Assembly: GCF_016924755.1 (NCBI RefSeq)
Contig: NZ_JAFFJX010000002.1
Span: 248,001-312,000, forward strand
Length of the DNA stretch: 64,000 bases
Direction of reading: 5' to 3'
Origin: Longitalea arenae
Lineage (GTDB): Bacteria; Bacteroidota; Bacteroidia; Chitinophagales; Chitinophagaceae
Shown here one piece after another: positions 51,464-60,431 of this stretch (position 1 is its first letter; every line of letters begins with the position of its first letter). The position numbers and the translations under genes are program-made. The notes under the pieces are model-generated. The model worked only from the letters and a program-made list of their open reading frames with translations, was not told the DNA's origin and did no database searches.

Positions 51464-52261
51464 ATGATCTTTTCAGTTCTTGGCGATTGGTTTTCTAGAT
51501 CGAATAAATTTGAACGAATTTGGTTGCTTGCTAAGATTGAATTTAAACTCCGTTATTACGAGAATAAATTGGGGCTTTTTTGGGCCCTGTTAAAACCGTT
51601 GATGGACATTGTAATTTATTATACAGTGTTTAATATCATTCTTAATCAGCAAATCCCCGGCTTTGCTTCCTTTCTATTCATTGGATTGATTCTATGGAAC
51701 TTTTTTGTAGAATCAACTACTGGAACTATTCAGATCCTGAACACTAAAAAGTATTTGTACGAGTATAGCAATATGAATAAGCTCGAAATTTATATTGCTA
51801 CCCTGTTTAGTACTACCATAGGTTTCTTCTTCAATTTCATGATGTTCTTGTTGTTCTATAACTTTATAGAACCGGCATCAAAAGGAACAGGCGCCCATAG
51901 CCTGTGGATCATTCCCATTTTCTTTAACATGTTCATTCTGTCGCTTGGTTTTTCCCTGATACTTTCGAACATTTATATCATTGCCAAAGACATTAACCAG
52001 GTATGGCAGGTACTTGTACAGTTCCTGTTCTTCCTATCACCCATATTTTACAAGCTGGAACTATTCACTAAGGCATTACCTTCTATGACCTATGCCAATC
52101 CAATAGCAGGTATTATCATCAACGCCCGTATGGTTATGATCGACGGAACCACACCTCATTTAAAATTACTGGCTTATGACATGGCATATGCATTTGCATT
52201 CCTGTTATTTGGCTTGTACCTGTTAAACAAACTCGGATCAAAAGCTGCTGAAAAACTATAA
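51464..52261 (+). CDS. Polysaccharide ABC exporter permease (Wzm/KpsM type)
   Basis: A 265-residue inner-membrane protein of the ABC-2 permease family with about six membrane segments, including LLKPLMDIVIYYTVFNIILN near the N-terminus and VLVQFLFFLSPIFYKLELF in the middle. With the ATPase encoded six bases downstream it would move lipid-linked or completed glycan across the inner membrane. The basic amphipathic N-terminus (WLLAKIEFKLRYYENKLG) is typical of Wzm-like proteins. Confidence 0.92.
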   Translation: MIFSVLGDWFSRSNKFERIWLLAKIEFKLRYYENKLGLFWALLKPLMDIVIYYTVFNIILNQQIPGFASFLFIGLILWNFFVESTTGTIQILNTKKYLYEYSNMNKLEIYIATLFSTTIGFFFNFMMFLLFYNFIEPASKGTGAHSLWIIPIFFNMFILSLGFSLILSNIYIIAKDINQVWQVLVQFLFFLSPIFYKLELFTKALPSMTYANPIAGIIINARMVMIDGTTPHLKLLAYDMAYAFAFLLFGLYLLNKLGSKAAEKL

Positions 52262-52267
52262 TCAATC

Positions 52268-53005
52268 ATGGAAAAAGTGCCGGCCATTGAGGCGAAAAAT
52301 ATAAGTAAAACATTTCATATTTCAGAAGACAGCCATAATACTGTTAAGCACAGACTGTTCAATTTATTCAATCCGCCACGCGCCAAGAAAGTAGAGGCAA
52401 TCAAGAAAATGGATTTCGTGGTGTACAAAGGAGAATGTATTGGCCTGCTGGGAAGGAATGGATGCGGTAAGTCAACCCTGGTACGTTTACTGGCCGGTGT
52501 TTATCCAACTGATACCGGACATATCAATATTTATGGCTCCACGCTTTTAATGAACCTGGGCGTAGGTATGAGCCACCAGCTTACTGCCCGCGAGAACATA
52601 TATGTATCCGCATCCGTACTCGGCTTAAAGATCAAAGAAATAGACAATATTTTTGATAAGATCGTTGACTTTGCCGAGCTGCGCGAATTCATCGATACAA
52701 AGATCAAATACTTCTCATCTGGTATGGTGGCCCGCTTAGGGTTTTCCATCGCAGTAAATGCCGGCGCCGATATCATGTTCCTCGATGAAATATTTGCGGT
52801 AGGTGATATGAAGTTCCAGGAAAAAGCGGTAAAGGTATTTGAATCGAGCTGGATTGAAGGTAAAACGGTGATCCTCGTCAGCCATAGCATGGATGTAATT
52901 AAAAAATATTGCTCCCGTACCGCATTCATGAAAAACGGAAGCCTGGTTTTCTTTGGCGAAACCAATGAGGCCATTGACATGTACGTGAAAGACAATCACG
53001 AGTAA
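52268..53005 (+). CDS. Polysaccharide ABC exporter ATPase (Wzt/KpsT type, short)
   Basis: A 245-residue ABC ATPase. Walker A is GRNGCGKST, the signature is FSSGMVARLGFS, Walker B is IMFLDEIFAVGD and the switch His lies in LVSHSMD. LDEIFAVGDMKFQEKA marks the polysaccharide-exporter subgroup. Wzt proteins that recognise modified O-antigen ends carry an additional C-terminal carbohydrate-binding domain; this one ends soon after the ATPase fold and therefore resembles KpsT. The gene is followed by a bidirectional terminator. Confidence 0.93.
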   Translation: MEKVPAIEAKNISKTFHISEDSHNTVKHRLFNLFNPPRAKKVEAIKKMDFVVYKGECIGLLGRNGCGKSTLVRLLAGVYPTDTGHINIYGSTLLMNLGVGMSHQLTARENIYVSASVLGLKIKEIDNIFDKIVDFAELREFIDTKIKYFSSGMVARLGFSIAVNAGADIMFLDEIFAVGDMKFQEKAVKVFESSWIEGKTVILVSHSMDVIKKYCSRTAFMKNGSLVFFGETNEAIDMYVKDNHE

Positions 53006-53053
53006 ACTTAAAGGCTCTTACCTCCTACACAAATACATCTTTAATAAAAAAGC

Positions 53054-53081
53054 AAAAGTCTCCCGGTATAGGGAGACTTTT
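53054..53081. terminator. Bidirectional terminator after the ABC exporter genes
   Basis: AAAAGTCTCCC (53054-53064) pairs with GGGAGACTTTT (53071-53081) around GGTATA. It stops both the exporter transcript and the converging ligase-like gene. Confidence 0.87.
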
Positions 53082-53084
53082 CTA

Positions 53085-54401
53085 TTATTTATACAAATGA
53101 GCAGGATCAGCAGGCGGCTCCCTGTAACTCACAATAAAAGCAATAAAAAAAGCAAACATCATATTGCCCATACTGCGATCGAAATAGTTCTCAGGAATAA
53201 ATGAGAGCATGAACGCAGCGATCACCAATATGCCAAAAAAGTCTTTTCTGTGAATGCAATGGCGCAAAGGCTCTATTAAAAATCCCCAGAGGAACAAGAG
53301 GAAACCGGTTATTCCAAAGGTTACCAGTATGTCGAGGTAATTGTTGTGCATGTTGCGGCGGCTCTCATAGGCAAAATCAAAATGTTTGGCTGCATATACA
53401 TCTACCAGCCGGTGTAATTTGTCGCCCAGCTGTACCCCCAGCCAGGGATGCTGTTTTACCAGTTCCCATCCACAGCTCCATACTGCCAGCCTGATATTGG
53501 CGCCATTCCACTGATCGGGAGTTATCACCATATCGAAATGACTTTCCACCCCTTTATGGGTGTACTCATAGTTGGTATACTTCAGTTCCCGAAAACGGTT
53601 CAGGGTTTTCGGGAATATACTAACCAGTAAAATGCCCGTTACCGCCACGCCTGCCACCACCATTGCCAACAGCTTGAATTTCTTTTGCTGTACGGCATAC
53701 CATATGGCCGTGCAAATAATACTGCCATATAAAGTAATAATGGCAATGCGGCTGGCCAGTAAAAAATTAGCCACCAGTAGAATGAACAGGCAACCATATA
53801 CCAGCCACTTATTGGTTATCAGTTTTGAGCGGATGGCCAGCAGGTAACCAAAACCAAATACGGCCAGGTTCACCAGCAGGGCTATGTATATCGATTGTTT
53901 GTCGGTAAGAATGGTAAGATTGTCATTGTACAACAGCGTAAGGTCCTGCCTCGAAATAGTGTGGTAAACCGACCATACAGTGCAAATCAATAATGTAAAC
54001 GCGGTGATGACCGAAAACACCCATATTATCCTTTCTTTCAGCGCCTGTTTAATATACACGAGCCCAAGCGAAACCGGGAACACGAATAAAGGCATCCGCA
54101 CCACCACCCAGGAAAAACCTTCCGCCTGATCTTTTGAAAAATAAGCACTCACAATATGCAATAAATAAAACAGGGTCATGGCCACCACTTCTTTCCGCTT
54201 ACGCAATAAATAATATTTTTCGCGGAATGTGCTGTAGAAGAAAAAGCAGTATACAGAAAGGAGCCCCAACGCCACATTGTTTACCGCTGGCATATGGCCA
54301 GGATAAAAAGTGAGCAGGAATATGACCACCAGAATATATAAAATTTTATCCTTTATCGTCAGTAAACCAGCCGCATTATCCATCAGGAACAGGGATCGCA
54401 T
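53085..54401 (-). CDS. O-antigen ligase/polymerase-like membrane protein (first of three)
   Basis: A 438-residue polytopic protein with about 10-12 hydrophobic segments and a large non-membrane loop of about 100 residues before the last third (about 280-350), including LAVWSCGWELVKQHPWLGVQ and RRNMHNNYLDILVTFGITG. The H/W-containing loop and NNYLDILVTFG motif are typical of the Wzy_C (O-antigen ligase) superfamily. It would polymerise or ligate the glycan on the periplasmic side. The ATG at 54401 (MRSLFLMDN) is chosen with AAGGAG shortly upstream, over a TTG eight codons earlier. Confidence 0.85.
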   Translation of the reverse strand: MRSLFLMDNAAGLLTIKDKILYILVVIFLLTFYPGHMPAVNNVALGLLSVYCFFFYSTFREKYYLLRKRKEVVAMTLFYLLHIVSAYFSKDQAEGFSWVVVRMPLFVFPVSLGLVYIKQALKERIIWVFSVITAFTLLICTVWSVYHTISRQDLTLLYNDNLTILTDKQSIYIALLVNLAVFGFGYLLAIRSKLITNKWLVYGCLFILLVANFLLASRIAIITLYGSIICTAIWYAVQQKKFKLLAMVVAGVAVTGILLVSIFPKTLNRFRELKYTNYEYTHKGVESHFDMVITPDQWNGANIRLAVWSCGWELVKQHPWLGVQLGDKLHRLVDVYAAKHFDFAYESRRNMHNNYLDILVTFGITGFLLFLWGFLIEPLRHCIHRKDFFGILVIAAFMLSFIPENYFDRSMGNMMFAFFIAFIVSYREPPADPAHLYK

Positions 54402-54575
54402 ATAGGGTATCTCCTTTACGGGCAAAAATACATTTACCCGGTTACTTACAGGAATAATATACTTCCAATTAACGAATTCATGATCCCTATGTTGCCGGGC
54501 GCAGGCAAAATAAAAATTATGCCAGGCAACTGTAGGGCATTTTGCTACGAATAAAATAGGATAAGAAAGGCTATC

Positions 54576-55655
54576 ATGAAAATTGCGTTCATTACCAGGT
54601 CTACATTATTTACGGTTAAGGGCGGAGATACCTTTCAGCTCATCAATACAGCAAAGCAATTAAAGTTGCTGGGTATTGATGTAGATATTAAATTGACCAA
54701 CCAGGAGATTAAATACCAGCAATACGACCTGCTGCATTTTTTCAATCTTGTGCGGCCGGCCGATATCTTATGTCATATTACCCGGTCGAAGAAACCATTC
54801 GTGGTTTCACCCAACCTGGTGAACTACTTTGAATACGATCAACTGTACCGGAAAGGCATCGCGGGCAGGCTGTTCCGTTTGCTGTCAAAAAACAATATAG
54901 AATACATTAAGACGATTGCCAGGTGGGCACAGCGGAATGATGTTCTAATGACTCCTTCTTATTTATGGAAAGGTCATAAAAAAAGCATTCAAACCATTTT
55001 ACAGCAGGCCGCGCTGGTGCTGCCCAACTCTAAACTGGAATACGCCCAATTGGCGGAATATGACACTGCTTTGCCCGGTCATACCGTCGTTCCCAATGGC
55101 ATTGACCCGAACCTGTTCCATTGGAACAGGAGCCAGCCCAAAGAGCCGAACCTGGTCTTATGTGTAGCAAGGATTGAAGGGTTGAAGAACCAGTTAAACC
55201 TGATAAAAGCGCTGAACAATACGAAGTACCGGCTCGTAGTGATAGGCAATCCGGCCCCCAACCAGTTACAATATTACCAGGCATGCCGCCAACAGGCAGC
55301 CGCCAATATTTCCTTTTTACAACAGATCCCCCAGGAAGCATTGGCCGGCTGGTATCAGAAAGCCAGCATTCATATTTTACCCAGCTGGTTCGAGACCTGC
55401 GGCCTTTCTACGCTGGAGGCAGCTGTTATGGGATGCAGCGTAGTGATCACTGACAAAGGGTACACCCGGGAATATATTGGGCAGGAAGCTGCTTATTGCG
55501 ATCCGGCCTCCCCGGAAAGTATACTTGAGGCAGTGAAAAGGGCTGCAGTAACCCCGGCTTCAATTACCCTCCGCAAAAAGATCTTAGATCAGTATACATG
55601 GCAACAGGCGGCCCGTAAAACCGCCGCAGCTTATAAACAAGTATTACAACAATGA
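54576..55655 (+). CDS. Glycosyltransferase family 4
   Basis: A 359-residue GT-B enzyme. It begins MKIAFITRSTLFTVKGGDTF and has the donor-binding half with LVLCVARIEGLKNQLNLIKA and PSWFETCGLSTLEAAVMGCS, whose two Glu residues form the EX7E motif. It overlaps the next glycosyltransferase gene by four bases (ATGA), so the two are translationally coupled. Acceptor and donor unknown. Confidence 0.92.
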   Translation: MKIAFITRSTLFTVKGGDTFQLINTAKQLKLLGIDVDIKLTNQEIKYQQYDLLHFFNLVRPADILCHITRSKKPFVVSPNLVNYFEYDQLYRKGIAGRLFRLLSKNNIEYIKTIARWAQRNDVLMTPSYLWKGHKKSIQTILQQAALVLPNSKLEYAQLAEYDTALPGHTVVPNGIDPNLFHWNRSQPKEPNLVLCVARIEGLKNQLNLIKALNNTKYRLVVIGNPAPNQLQYYQACRQQAAANISFLQQIPQEALAGWYQKASIHILPSWFETCGLSTLEAAVMGCSVVITDKGYTREYIGQEAAYCDPASPESILEAVKRAAVTPASITLRKKILDQYTWQQAARKTAAAYKQVLQQ

Positions 55656-56788
55656 CATTACGGATAGGCATCTTAGGTACCAGGGGCATTCCCAATCATT
55701 ATGGCGGGTTTGAACAGTTTGCAGAATACCTGTCCACCGGCCTCGTTGAGAAAGGCCATGAGGTGTTCGTTTACAATTCACACAACCACCCCTACCATAG
55801 CAATACCTGGAAAAATGTGCAGCTCATTCATTGCTTCGATCCCGAATACCAGTTGGGCAGCTTTGGCCAGTTTATCTACGACCTCAACTGCATCCTCGAT
55901 GCAAGGCGCAGGAACTTCGATGTGATCCTGATGCTGGGCTTTACCAGCAGTTCAGCCTGGGGTTGGTTCTATCCCAACCAAAGCACCCTCATTTTTAATA
56001 TGGACGGCCTTGAATGGAAACGCACCAAATATTCAAAACCGGTTCAACAGTTCTTAAAGCTGGCCGAAAAACTGGCGGTACGCTTCAGCCACTATTATAT
56101 TGCCGACTCCGTTGTTATTCAATCCTACCTGCAAAGTAAATATGCCATTGCCAGCGAACATATTCCCTACGGGGCAGAGATCCATTACAATGAAGATGAA
56201 AACCTGCTGCAGGAGTACGGCGTAAAAAAGAACGGGTATTTTTTGTTAATGGCGCGTATGGCTGCCGAGAACAATATCGAAATGATCCTCGACGGTTTTC
56301 ATGCCAGTAACAGCACGAAAAAATTCCTGGTAGTAGGTTCTGTTGACAATAAACCGGGCCGTCAACTGGTACAAAAATTCGGCAATGACGAACGGATCGT
56401 ATTCACCGGTGGCATTTATAACCATCCGCAAAAAATACATTCCCTGAAAGTATATTCAAACCTCTATTTCCATGGGCACAGTGTAGGTGGCACCAACCCC
56501 TCCCTGCTCGAAGCAATGGCCAGCCGGGCACTGATAGCCGCCCATGACAACCCCTTCAACCGTTCCGTATTACAGCAGGATGCTTTTTACTTTTCTTCCT
56601 GTAACGAAGTGCGGGAGATCATTGAGAACACCCACCGCAACGGCCGCGAAATGGTAATGATCAACAATAACCTCCAAAGGATCAGGGAACAGTTCAGCTG
56701 GGATCATGTCATAAAAAAATACGAAGATTTCATTCAACGCTGCGTACTCGAAAAGATGAGCAGGTCGTTACAGGGATCTAAATTCTAA
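55652..56788 (+). CDS. Glycosyltransferase with DUF1972 N-terminus (rhamnosyltransferase-like)
   Basis: A 378-residue protein. The N-terminal GT-B half is of the DUF1972 type, with LGTRGIPNHYGGFEQFAEYL, typical of WsaF/RgpF-like and rhamnosyl- or galactosyltransferase families. The C-terminal half holds GTNPSLLEAMASR. It overlaps its upstream neighbour by four bases. A word-repeat tract and the converging ligase-like gene follow. Confidence 0.9.
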   Translation: MTLRIGILGTRGIPNHYGGFEQFAEYLSTGLVEKGHEVFVYNSHNHPYHSNTWKNVQLIHCFDPEYQLGSFGQFIYDLNCILDARRRNFDVILMLGFTSSSAWGWFYPNQSTLIFNMDGLEWKRTKYSKPVQQFLKLAEKLAVRFSHYYIADSVVIQSYLQSKYAIASEHIPYGAEIHYNEDENLLQEYGVKKNGYFLLMARMAAENNIEMILDGFHASNSTKKFLVVGSVDNKPGRQLVQKFGNDERIVFTGGIYNHPQKIHSLKVYSNLYFHGHSVGGTNPSLLEAMASRALIAAHDNPFNRSVLQQDAFYFSSCNEVREIIENTHRNGREMVMINNNLQRIREQFSWDHVIKKYEDFIQRCVLEKMSRSLQGSKF

Positions 56789-56840
56789 TTTCAAAGTTCT
56801 AAGTTCACCATTCAAAGTTCAAAGTTCTAAGCTCACAGCC
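56789..56840. repeat. Short-word tract TTCAAAGTTC between convergent genes
   Basis: TTCAAAGTTCTAAGTTCACC and TTCAAAGTTCAAAGTTCTAAG occur head to tail between the GT stop and the converging gene. No T-run hairpin is seen. Confidence 0.6.
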
Positions 56841-56851
56841 TTAGTAGCGGT

Positions 56852-58105
56852 TTAACTGGTTAGCTTCATTACGCTGCCAACGTTCCGTTTTTTACCTGAA
56901 AAAACAGGTACGTCTCGTTTACGACAATCATACTCCTTAAAGACAGGCGTAAAGGCCATTATCCAGATAACATATTCCGCCACATTGGTTATGAAGCTGC
57001 CCGTGAACTGGTAAATAAAAATAAAGCTGAACAGGAGCAAGCGATAGTAATTGTTCCATACCCTGGTGTATACAAAAAAGAAACAGGCGGCTGCTATTCG
57101 TATCAAAAAACCGGTCCAGCCAAAAATGGCCAGCGTTTCCGCCGCCGCATTGGGTATCGCCACGCGGGTGGTATCGGCTCCATAGTGATAGTAATTGGTG
57201 ATCAGGTCAAAGCCAAGGATCTTGATCTGGCCGGGGCCAATGCCCCACCAATAGCTCTTTTGACCCAGTAACTGCTCCGCCAGCCAGAAAGCCTCAAATG
57301 TTCTGCCCTTGCCTGAAGGATCTTTGCCGCTAAGAACATTTTCAATACGTACAAAGAGGATATTATCAGGAAAAAAAAGAATGCCCACCATCAATGCGGC
57401 CGCCCCCACCATACCGGCAAGCCCCAACAGGTTAACGAGCCGCCGGTTGCGAATAAATGTTTTGAAATGAACCGCGCACGTAATGGCAAGGGCCAGAAAT
57501 ATAGTGCTGATAACCCCCAGGGAAAATGAAAGCACCAGGGGCAATAACAGCATCGCCAGCAACAACCAGCTATTGATCGTGTTCCTGGAAAAGATCAACT
57601 GCAGCCAGAAATAAAAGAACAGCGGGGTGAACAGCAGGGCATAATAGGAAGGCTCATAGGTGAGCATGCTTAACCGCTTGAAGTTATACACCCCGGTTGT
57701 GAGGAATTGTTTCGCCCATACCCAAATGTTATATGGCGTAAAGAACAAGGCTATAGCCAGCAGGCAGAAAATAAAATTGATGACCAGCAGTTGCTGAAAG
57801 ATCTTTCCCGGTCGGTCACATTGGAGCAGGAAAGTGTACACGGTTTGACTAAATACATACACCATGGTCATATTCAACAATGAAATAAAATAGCTTTTGG
57901 CATCTACTCCCAGGCAGCAATGAATAACGGCAAAAGGGGTTAGGAACAGCCAAAAAGGCCAGAGTACTTCCTGCCGCCTGGTTGCCAGCACCCAAAGGTA
58001 AAACAGCGGGCTCAACAGGGCAGTGTAGGTCAATCCAAATGGCAAGGCAAAAGAATTGATAAAAAAGTAAATGAATGCAAAAGGAAAGTATTTACTGATT
58101 CGCAT
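56852..58105 (-). CDS. O-antigen ligase/polymerase-like membrane protein (second of three)
   Basis: A 417-residue polytopic protein with about 10 hydrophobic segments. Features: MLTYEPSYYALLFTPLFF and a loop around GKGRTFEAFWLAEQLLGQKS and WWGIGPGQIKILG, as in Wzy/ligase proteins. A conserved ligase His is not obvious to me, so a polymerase or a hypothetical member of the same fold is possible. The C-terminal tail is basic and cytoplasmic-looking. It is read in the same direction as the flippase gene, which ends 17 bases before its start. Confidence 0.78.
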   Translation of the reverse strand: MRISKYFPFAFIYFFINSFALPFGLTYTALLSPLFYLWVLATRRQEVLWPFWLFLTPFAVIHCCLGVDAKSYFISLLNMTMVYVFSQTVYTFLLQCDRPGKIFQQLLVINFIFCLLAIALFFTPYNIWVWAKQFLTTGVYNFKRLSMLTYEPSYYALLFTPLFFYFWLQLIFSRNTINSWLLLAMLLLPLVLSFSLGVISTIFLALAITCAVHFKTFIRNRRLVNLLGLAGMVGAAALMVGILFFPDNILFVRIENVLSGKDPSGKGRTFEAFWLAEQLLGQKSYWWGIGPGQIKILGFDLITNYYHYGADTTRVAIPNAAAETLAIFGWTGFLIRIAAACFFFVYTRVWNNYYRLLLFSFIFIYQFTGSFITNVAEYVIWIMAFTPVFKEYDCRKRDVPVFSGKKRNVGSVMKLTS

Positions 58106-58122
58106 ACCAGTCTGTTGTAAAA

Positions 58123-59391
58123 TTAGCGTAAGCCGGCGCTTACATAAGCTGCCAGTTTGTTTTTATATAGTGCCCTGTTTAAACCAATTGTAATAAACAA
58201 TTCTGTGAGCAGCACACTCAGGGTGGTGCCTACTGCCCCCCAAAGAGGAACCAGGGTCAGGTTACATAGCGCGTTTATGAAAGCGCCCCGGGTCAATACA
58301 TAGAGGTAACTTTTCTTTTGGTCGGCCGCCATTAACAGCTGGCTGGCCGGAATGTGCAAACAAACGATAACAGGCCCCAGGCAAAACAACCGTAACAGCA
58401 GCACTGCCTCGCCATGCTCCTGCCCCAGAAAAAATGAAATGATATAAGAGGAAAAGCTGAACAGCAGCACGCAGGCCAGTAGTACCAGCATTAAAAAAGG
58501 CAGGTACACTGTTCTGAAAAAGGAGCGCGTGGCCGACTCTCCCTTGTGCAGCAGCTGGCAGAGCGGCGGATATATTACCTGCGAGAACATAACGGCTATT
58601 TGCCGGGTGGCCAGGAAGATCTTTTCAGCAACACTGTAGTAACCGGCAATAAGGTCATTGGTAAACAAACGCAATATGAATACATTGATGCTTAAAAAAG
58701 TGTTGATAGAGATATTGGAGACCATCACAGGCCAGCCGTCTTTTAACTCTTGTTCCACATCGCGCCACCTGGGACGAAGCACTGGCAGTTGAAAAAGCCG
58801 CATGGCCTGAAAGATGCTTAAAATACCAGCCAGCAGGCTTCCAATGCCCATAAATAAAATAAAGAACCTGTTATCTGCCTTTTCCCTGATAAACGCAAAT
58901 ACCAGCACTACAAACAGTAAGCGCGCCAGTAATGTGTAAATGGTGATATACTTCATCTTTTCCACGCCCTGAAAGAACCAGCTCACCAGCAGCGCCTGCC
59001 CGATCACCCAGGTAAAACCGAACAGGTATAATTGAAAATGCGGTTTAAAAAAGGGCACCAGTGTGATCAGCAGCAGCAAGACCCCCAATAAAAGCAGGCA
59101 GATAAACAGTTTTGCAGTTAGCACCGTAACAAAAAGCCGGGCATTCTTCAATGCATCATCCCGGTGCAGGGCAAGGGCGCGGGTAGCCGTTAAATTAAAG
59201 CCATAATCGGTAACCGTACAAAAGAAAAGCATCACTACCTGGGCCACCGACACTACCCCATAGCCATCGGCCCCGATCCTTTTTAACACAAAAGGCATTA
59301 CCAGTACAGGCAGCAAAAAATTCGTTCCCTGTAAAATGCCCAAAGCCACGAAATTCGAAAATACCCGGCTGCGCCTGTTGGTGCCTTCCAT
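58123..59391 (-). CDS. Polysaccharide flippase (Wzx-like, MVF/MATE superfamily)
   Basis: A 422-residue membrane protein with about 12-14 hydrophobic segments. The N-terminal NFVALGILQGTNFLLPVLVMPFVLKRIG segment (shown split: NFVALGILQGTNFLLPVLV, then MPFVLKRIGADGYG) is typical of polysaccharide flippases, and GADGYGVVSVAQ follows. It would move undecaprenyl-linked units across the inner membrane. It starts 80 bases from the divergent Wzz-like gene and is followed by the second ligase-like gene. Confidence 0.92.
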   Translation of the reverse strand: MEGTNRRSRVFSNFVALGILQGTNFLLPVLVMPFVLKRIGADGYGVVSVAQVVMLFFCTVTDYGFNLTATRALALHRDDALKNARLFVTVLTAKLFICLLLLGVLLLLITLVPFFKPHFQLYLFGFTWVIGQALLVSWFFQGVEKMKYITIYTLLARLLFVVLVFAFIREKADNRFFILFMGIGSLLAGILSIFQAMRLFQLPVLRPRWRDVEQELKDGWPVMVSNISINTFLSINVFILRLFTNDLIAGYYSVAEKIFLATRQIAVMFSQVIYPPLCQLLHKGESATRSFFRTVYLPFLMLVLLACVLLFSFSSYIISFFLGQEHGEAVLLLRLFCLGPVIVCLHIPASQLLMAADQKKSYLYVLTRGAFINALCNLTLVPLWGAVGTTLSVLLTELFITIGLNRALYKNKLAAYVSAGLR

Positions 59392-59471
59392 ATCGATTTA
59401 TTCAGAAAATGGTAAATGTCAAATTATACGATCAACGCAACCTTTATTTATTATTCTCCGTAGGTCTGTTT

Positions 59472-60317
59472 ATGAAACAGGTTAAACGGGTACAGATCCC
59501 CACAGACGAATTTGATATAACGGCGCTTTTTGAAAATGCCTTCTCATTTTTCAGGCATTACGGGAAACTATTAGTTTTAGTTGCTTTGGCGGGTATGTTA
59601 ACCGGATTTTTCCGGTTCTGGAATACACCGAACCTTTATTCCTCTACCCTCTTATTGCAACCAACCCTGCTAAGTGCTCCGGAACAGATTGCCCTGATCG
59701 ACAACTGGTCGGCCCTGCTTACAAAAAAAGAATGGCCTGCGCTGGCGCGTTTATTCCGGGTCGAAGTGAGCACCCTGAAAAAATTAAAGTCCATTAAAAC
59801 CGAAGAATTACAAAAGTCTTACGACCCTAAAAATTACTCCGCCTACACGCTAACCGTACTTGTAACCGACACGGCCGTTTTACGGCCCCTGCAAAAGGGC
59901 ATTACGTATGCGCTTGATAACAGTGAACATGTGAAGGAGAAGTTGGCATTTAAAAGGAACAATCTGCAATCGATGATCCAATCCATGGAACAGGAAATAA
60001 CGCGCCTGGGCAGCCTGCAATCAGCGGTTGAAAGCAGTTTGCACCAAAGCAGCCGTAGCGGCGGTCAGCTTATGTTAAACGTTTCGGACATCAGCGGGCA
60101 AATAGCCGGCCTGAAAGAAAAACAGCTCAACTTTAAAGAAGCTTTATCTTTCACCTCGGCCGTATATGTGTTGCAAAACTTTTACAGCCCATCAAGGCCT
60201 ACCTACCCCCAACTGATCAAACAATTGCTAATGGGCTTGGCAGGCGGCCTCTTACTGGGCAGCTTCATTGCTTTTTACCTGCATATTCAACGAAAAACCA
60301 ATGTCAATAGACAATAA
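59472..60317 (+). CDS. Wzz/chain-length-determinant-like protein
   Basis: A 281-residue protein with two membrane segments, about 31-48 and 248-270, flanking a periplasmic region with a coiled coil (about 155-235, QSMIQSMEQEITRLGSLQSA). This is the layout of Wzz/GumC-like polysaccharide co-polymerases, without a fused tyrosine kinase. It would control chain length of a Wzy-type polymer. The start at 59472 (MKQVKRVQIPTDEFDIT) is preferred; an ATG 21 codons upstream at 59409 is in frame but gives a hydrophobic N-terminal extension that is atypical. Confidence 0.75.
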   Translation: MKQVKRVQIPTDEFDITALFENAFSFFRHYGKLLVLVALAGMLTGFFRFWNTPNLYSSTLLLQPTLLSAPEQIALIDNWSALLTKKEWPALARLFRVEVSTLKKLKSIKTEELQKSYDPKNYSAYTLTVLVTDTAVLRPLQKGITYALDNSEHVKEKLAFKRNNLQSMIQSMEQEITRLGSLQSAVESSLHQSSRSGGQLMLNVSDISGQIAGLKEKQLNFKEALSFTSAVYVLQNFYSPSRPTYPQLIKQLLMGLAGGLLLGSFIAFYLHIQRKTNVNRQ

Positions 60318-60431
60318 GTAAAAAGCAAGGTGTTCCACATTTCCCGTCAACGCCAAAAGCACCTGGGCACACCTGATTACCTTTTTGAGGCGCTAACGCC
60401 AAACCGAATATTGAAAACGGGTATCGTTCGA